64,000 nucleotides of DNA from Liriodendron chinense (lineage: Eukaryota; Streptophyta; Magnoliopsida; Magnoliales; Magnoliaceae): NCBI GenBank assembly GCA_003013855.2, contig PVNU02002791.1, forward strand, positions 39,704-103,703. The letters are read 5' to 3'. The translations under genes were made by a program, and so were the position numbers. This document shows positions 59,601 through 64,000 of this stretch, piece after piece. A model generated the notes under the pieces. That model was not told the origin of the DNA. It saw only the letters and a list, made by a program, of their open reading frames with translations, and made no database searches. Every line of letters starts with the position of its first letter. Within the stretch, counting starts at the first letter, position 1.

Positions 59601-62550
59601 GTAGAATATTAACAGTATTTTGGGTCCCACATACAAACCCATGATTGGTGTCCCATTCCATCTTTCCCTGTGGTATGGCACACCTGAGTTGTGGACTGGG
59701 CAGATATTTTGCCTCAAGGCTTAATATTGAGGGACGCACTTGATGGACAGAGTGGATGTCGCATACACACAGAAGGTGAGCCCCTCATCGCTCCAGTGTT
59801 GTACCTGCTGCATACAAAAAGGTCTTGGAGGATTCCGGTCCTTTAAATTCCTCTAATTCACGTCCCAACTCTGTAGCTTCCCACTTTCTACAACTGTTTC
59901 TCCTTCCCTCTCCCGCAACCTCTTCCTCTCTTTTCCCGTGCATTGCACGTGCCATGTACACTAATACACGTAACTGCCATAATAACAATTGTACTCACAG
60001 ATTTCACAAAATACCAAAGCTTTCTCCTTTTTATGAATATTATTGACTGACGAATTATCGAGTACTCTTTAAATTGTTGTTTTTGGAATATCTACATCTG
60101 TAACCTTAATCTATTATTGCAGCATCAGTTTTCTGTCAATCCCTGATTCTTGCATTGGCTTTTCTTTGTGAAAGAGATCTACTGCTTTTCTTGCCTCATG
60201 TCACTTGCTGGGGAACTTTTTACTGCTTGTAAGAAAATTTAGGGAAGCAAGACATACAAGAACTACTAGGCCAGACTGTAAATGGGTTGCTGCAAAAAGC
60301 AGGGCAGATGTTTTCTGAAACAGGCAAGAACCTACTAAGAACAAAGCAGACACAAGGGGGCATGCCTTATTAGAGGTCTGGTAAGGGCCGGAGATCACTG
60401 TCTCACAATATGAGTTGCTCCTGGCCAAAACCTGAACTAAAAACCAAACCGGAGCTGCCAGAACTGAATCGTATTGGATGAAATGAAAACCAAAGAGATA
60501 TGGTCTGAGCGAGTTTTGATTCCATGCTGATGTAGTGTTGGTTTGTCCCACATCAGTTGGGAGGGGGGGTGGAATTTGTCTTCATATATCCTGGGGTTAC
60601 TCCATCTAATAGATTAGCCTTTTGGGTGCGACACAGCAGTGTTATCAAAGCCTAGGTTATCCGCCACGTCGATGCCCTAGGCACACATAAGCGGGAGGAG
60701 AGGGAGGCCCCCGTGCATGCGTGTTGCACGCCCCAAGTTCCGTTGTGGGGATGGGGATTGTGGTTTGTCCCATATCGGTTTTGGGAGGGGAGCGGAGTTT
60801 GTCTTCATATATCCTGGGGTTACTCCACCTAATAGGTTAGCCTTTGGGTGTGACACAACATGTAGAATAGGTGGCAGATGACTTCATGAATGGCCAGGAT
60901 CGAAAGAAACCGGTCCAGAAAGCTCGATCCAGGGCCAAAAAAGCCTGAACACGCACTATAGCTCCGATGGCGATAACTTTGAAGGCGGTTATCCGTTTCA
61001 TGTGTGTATATATGTCGTCGGAAAGCTATCGACGCGCTCTATTTCTGGTCAACCACCCAACTTTCATTAGCCCCCAAACGGCTTTGCAAAATTTAATCAT
61101 TTTAGGTGTCAAATTTGGGGTTTTAAGAGTCTAGGTCCAGTCCAATGTCTGTCTTAGTCATCTAAGAGTCTTTTATGAGTTCGGGTAGGATTGTCTTTTA
61201 TTATTTTTTCTATTTTGGGAAAGCTTCCTAGTTTGAGTGGATTAGAAGTCTAGGGTCTACTTTGCTTATATAAGGCCATCAAGTATGTTGTAGACATCAT
61301 TTCTCATCAATAATATTAATTTTATTTCTCATTTATAGATATTTTTCTGTCTCTCTGTGGATTCAAGGATTATCCTTTGGAAGACAGTGGTCTCTTCTGT
61401 TTAATCCGTGCACCCTCTACACTACACACTCCTTAAAGAATGTGTGCCTCTAACAAAAACTAGGATGATTATTCCTCTACAAAGAATTTGATAGGGGACA
61501 AGCTTATATTCATACAGCAGTGAGATAAGCCCCTTGTAGATGTGTTTAACACCGTCATCATTCAGTTGAGATGGTTTGACAGATTTCTTTGTAAAGAAGA
61601 GAATGCACCTCAAAGTCATCGTAACTCTAATCAGCCTCAACTTCCACGTGGTATTACTAGTATTTTTTTGGAGAAGCCTGGTATCTTTGGTTGTCAGTTT
61701 GTAAAATGCTACCCATGTTTCGGTGACAACTGATACAATTGGGGTGCCATCTCACAAAAATCTTCCAAATTGGAAGATCCTGGCCATCCAATATTTTGCC
61801 TTTTTTCAGTTGAAGTGTGGATCACTGCTGTACTTCTTTCCTTAATAGTCTATTTTCAGGCCACCCATGGAAGGGTTAAGATCATCCCACTGCCTGTCCA
61901 CTGTGTTCCATCATATACATGGCCTCGAATATCAAACCATGGGTCCAACTAGTAGAAACTAAGAACCTGAGGATACAATCATACAGCTCCTAGTTCTTGG
62001 ACAGATTCCTGCATGCATCTAGCAAGATTGGAACATTCCAAGTTCTTTTGCGCGATCAAACACTGTTTGAAATAGGATTTTCTTCCTGCCAAACAGAACT
62101 GAATCATATGTATCCTTTGCAGGCAAAAGCAGGGGCTGGGTCCGCAACACTATCAATGGTCAGTCCCTTTTACATAGTCATTTGCTCCATTTACCTTCTA
62201 CATCACAAAAACAGATTCCTAACTGATTAGAAAAACTACAGGCATATGCTGCAGCTAAATTTGCGGATGCATGTTTGCGCGGCTTGCGAGGTGATGCCGG
62301 CATTGTTGAATGTTCGTTTGTGGCTTCTCAGGTCTATTTCACTACTAGCATTGGATCTTATTTGTGTTTTCTGCTCTTACTACTTGTTCTACTATTCATA
62401 CTGCTGCTCTCACTTCTTGTTTAGAGTTTTGTAAAAGCATCCTTTTTTGTTACGGGTCACAGAGCTTCCTTTCTTTGCATCCAAAGTACGACTGGGCCGC
62501 AGTGGAGCAGAGGAGATCTACCCTCTAGGTCCACTGAATGAGTACGAGAG
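51376..62550 (+). CDS. Peroxisomal/glyoxysomal NAD-malate dehydrogenase, exons 1-7 (3' end beyond window)
   Basis: Visible exons: 51376-51594, 52457-52771, 53241-53330, 53788-53871, 62123-62158, 62242-62331 and 62456-62550; exon 8 would lie past 64000. Counting from the ATG at 51379, the dinucleotide fold has GAAGGIGQ (27-34) and Asp53, the substrate loop Arg100/Arg106 (GVPRKPGMTRDD), Asp169 and Arg172, and catalytic His196 (VVGGHAGVT). All key residues are present. The sequence KGGASGFKVAILGAAGGIG and the later blocks are those of peroxisomal MDH, which recycles NADH for beta-oxidation, the glyoxylate cycle and photorespiration. Such proteins normally begin with a PTS2 leader from an upstream exon. 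Here an in-frame TAG precedes AAGATG, so the leader exon is either further upstream or lost. Intron 4 is about 8.2 kb and full of inserts. The acceptor before exon 7 reads GG instead of AG, unlike the left copy. Exon 7 may therefore be mis-spliced. Confidence 0.9.
54242..54553 (-). mobile_element. TRIM element, complete, TSD GTAAT
   Basis: Two 76-bp direct repeats (54242-54317 and 54478-54553) flank a 160-bp interior. On the minus strand they start TGTTAAAGTCCCTTGATATA (the upstream one TATTAAAG) and end TTGACA or TCGACA. TGGTATCAGAGC (54477-54466) follows the upstream repeat directly and a purine-rich GCGGGGGAG precedes the downstream one. GTAAT flanks both sides (54237-54241, 54554-54558). 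The interior has no ORF. It lies antisense in MDH intron 4. Fragments of the same family are at 36325-36467 and 19918-19990. Confidence 0.95.
54554..56339. other. MDH intron 4 sequence, partly retroelement-like
   Basis: 54554-55780 is anonymous intron. About 55800-56335 read on the minus strand has a degenerate primer-site-like TTTGATGTCAGAGC (near 56285) and a 180-codon ORF (56346-55804) with no domain I recognise. The distal segment near 55800-55890 resembles, in inverted orientation, 57234-57310. It may be a decayed small retroelement; confidence is low. Confidence 0.35.
56570..56611. repeat. (CT)n microsatellite
   Basis: About 20 CT units inside the TIR element. Confidence 0.95.
56618..56930. 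repeat. Irregular repeat array of GTGGGCCCCACATGATGGA-type units
   Basis: About eight diverged units of 35-45 bp combine a GGGCCCCA(C)ATGATGGA block with a CCACATCAAAG or GACATTGAAG block. Two overlapping minus-strand ORFs translate this array and are not credited as genes. Confidence 0.7.
57229..58224. other. MDH intron 4 sequence, no feature seen
   Basis: This is anonymous intron sequence running up to the point where homology with the left window edge becomes visible at 58225. The direct repeat may begin earlier, since its left counterpart would be outside the window. Confidence 0.5.
60536..60860 (+). mobile_element. TRIM element, second copy within the direct repeat
   Basis: This is the same insertion as 2307-2629, with TGTAG flanks at 60531-60535 and 60861-60865. 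Its shared position and target duplication show it was present before the 58-kb repeat arose (or is simply the other allele). Confidence 0.9.
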
Positions 62551-63470
62551 GTTCGTAAACATAATTCAAGTGCTCTAATATTATTAGCATTGTTATTGTC
62601 ATCGTCATCTTCATCATCATCATTAAGCATGGGTATCAAGGATTTAAAACACAGAGACTTGGGCTGATTTGTCTGGTCTTGAGTTGAGTCACAATTAGCC
62701 CAAGTTGGGGGTGTGTGAATCGGCCTGACTCTACTTAGTTGGGGATGACTTGTGGTCTCGAATAGATTGGGTCGACCAAATCCGAGTTGACTCAGATGAG
62801 TTGCATCCAACTTGTCCTGCTTTTCAATCCACAATGGGTGTGGATGTTGATCCTGACATATGGGTATGGGTACTTAGAGAAGCCAACCTCCAAAACAGAG
62901 TAAGGGGTGCATCTACATGTTGTTTATTCTTTATCAATCCCAATATTAGCTTTGGGAAGTTCTCAGAGGTTCTATATGAACCTTGAGCCCTTGAGCCATG
63001 AGTTTCAACTAGTGGTTCCTATGGATTGGTGATCCTGGCTGTACATGTGATGGGTCCCACTATTGATGGGCGAACCCAAAACTCTAACCCTCCAGTCTGC
63101 AAATCAATGGTTAAGAACAAAATATATCAACAGTCCACATTTGCCTCAGTCTGGAAGGTTTTTGAGGGATGACTTATCCATGTTGGGGGCCATCAGATCA
63201 ACAGTTCAGATCACCAAGCCACAGGGTCCACTCGTCCAGGGTCAAGGCTCGGATACTATGCAGATCCTTTGCTTGAGGTTCATATAGCTTTTCAAGTTCA
63301 AGTAGGCCACCAACATAATTCATCGAAAAAAGTTGTTAGTCACCAAAAAGTATCAGAAGAAAATAATATATGCAGAAGCGTAGGCCCGTTTGGATTTGCT
63401 GAAACATAATTGAGGAAATGCCATTTGCAGACCCTGGAAAAATGGCCCTTCTCATTTTCTTGTCAATGCC

Positions 63471-64000
63471 TTTTTTTTTTTTTTTTTTGAAACATTAATA
63501 TTATTAATAAAGACCAGGGGCCGGAGGAAAGAAAAAAAACCAGAAGCTAGTATACAGGCATAAAGCAGCTAAAGAGCTAAGATAAGGCTGAGGGATCAGC
63601 CGCCCAATCCTGAACAAGGCTGGCTGCTAGCTTACAAACTTCCAAGGGGCCAAAGGACATGTTTCTGAAGCATCACTGATTCCTTTCCAACCATATTGAC
63701 CAAATTCCCGCTAGCAAGCATAGATGCCAGATTTTCGTACCCGACTTCCCAATGCCCCCCTGCCATGCCATGATAGAAGCATAGAATCGATGGAGCCTGG
63801 CAAAACCCATTGGGTGCCAATCTTAGAGAGAAAAAATTCCCATATTTTCCTAACATATGAACAGTGAATGAATAAGTGGTTCACTGTTTCGTCATTCCAA
63901 AAACATAGGAGACATATTTGGGAGAATCAATTGTCTTTTGCGCTGGTTTCCACTGTAAGTACCCTGTTTTTGCCCACTAGCCACGCCAGGGCTGCCACTT
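63471..64000 (-). mobile_element. LINE 3' part, cut by window end
   Basis: The A tract (T at 63471-63488) and the terminal ~510 bp correspond to 5249-5778 of the left LINE, antisense in intron 7 of the right MDH gene. Confidence 0.85.

Larger units (their letters stand above)
58225..64000. repeat. Right copy of the direct repeat
   Basis: It matches 1-5778 in order and orientation, including LTR-like remnants, the TRIM with its TGTAG target duplication, MDH exons 5-7 and the LINE 3' part. It is cut by the window end. Differences are isolated bases and short indels such as a lost T in TTGTTGG of the second TRIM repeat. Confidence 0.95.

Noticed and set aside
1..64000. A novel multi-gene defence or biosynthetic system
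   Set aside because: Only two gene families are supported, with no sign of functional linkage; the rest is transposable elements and repeats.

Overview
The window is nuclear DNA of a flowering plant: genes have introns with GT/AG borders, both recognisable gene families are plant-specific in form (a HAIKU2/RLK7-type LRR receptor kinase and a glyoxysomal-type malate dehydrogenase), and most of the rest is plant transposable elements (Ty3 chromovirus, degenerate Ty1/copia, L1-type LINE, TRIMs, many MITEs). The very frequent long-TIR elements carrying motifs such as GTGGGCCCACC, TGATGTATGT and CCGTCCATCC resemble, from memory, repeats abundant in magnoliid genomes (Lauraceae/Magnoliaceae); that placement is an inference.

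Layout. 1-5778 is a near-identical direct copy of 58225-64000, so the window spans just over one period (about 58.2 kb) of a direct repeat; it may be a real tandem duplication or two haplotypes placed in series. Each copy carries the 3' half of a peroxisomal malate dehydrogenase (MDH) gene. The left copy shows exons 5-8 (3900-8745), the right gene shows exons 1-7 (51376-62550), and each runs off one edge of the window. A 5'-truncated LINE sits in intron 7 of both. 9855-17785 and 36870-45415 form a large inverted repeat whose arms each contain one HAIKU2/RLK7-like gene, head to head. The minus-strand copy (11402-14574) is a pseudogene with a 26-bp signal-peptide deletion and a stop codon in the HRD catalytic motif. 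The plus-strand copy (40672-43902) is intact, with 983 codons in two exons.

The 19-kb spacer between the arms holds no recognisable gene. It contains a diverged 3-kb tandem duplication built largely of MITEs, a nested hAT-like MITE, a three-copy 205-bp tandem repeat, a decayed Ty1/copia element and TRIM fragments. Between the right arm and the MDH gene lies a complete Ty3 chromovirus-type LTR element (46070-50460, TSD CATTT). It has lost the enzymatic core but keeps a 604-codon open frame ending in a chromodomain. The 8.2-kb intron 4 of the right MDH gene contains a complete TRIM (54242-54553, TSD GTAAT) and other inserts.

Functionally, the window encodes one plausible surface receptor kinase and one peroxisomal/glyoxysomal metabolic enzyme, with no evident functional link. 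I saw no tRNA, rRNA, CRISPR or prokaryote-type feature. The most notable observations are structural: the palindromic kinase duplication with asymmetric decay, the 58-kb direct repeat, a lost splice acceptor in the right MDH gene, and several intact small retroelements with target-site duplications.
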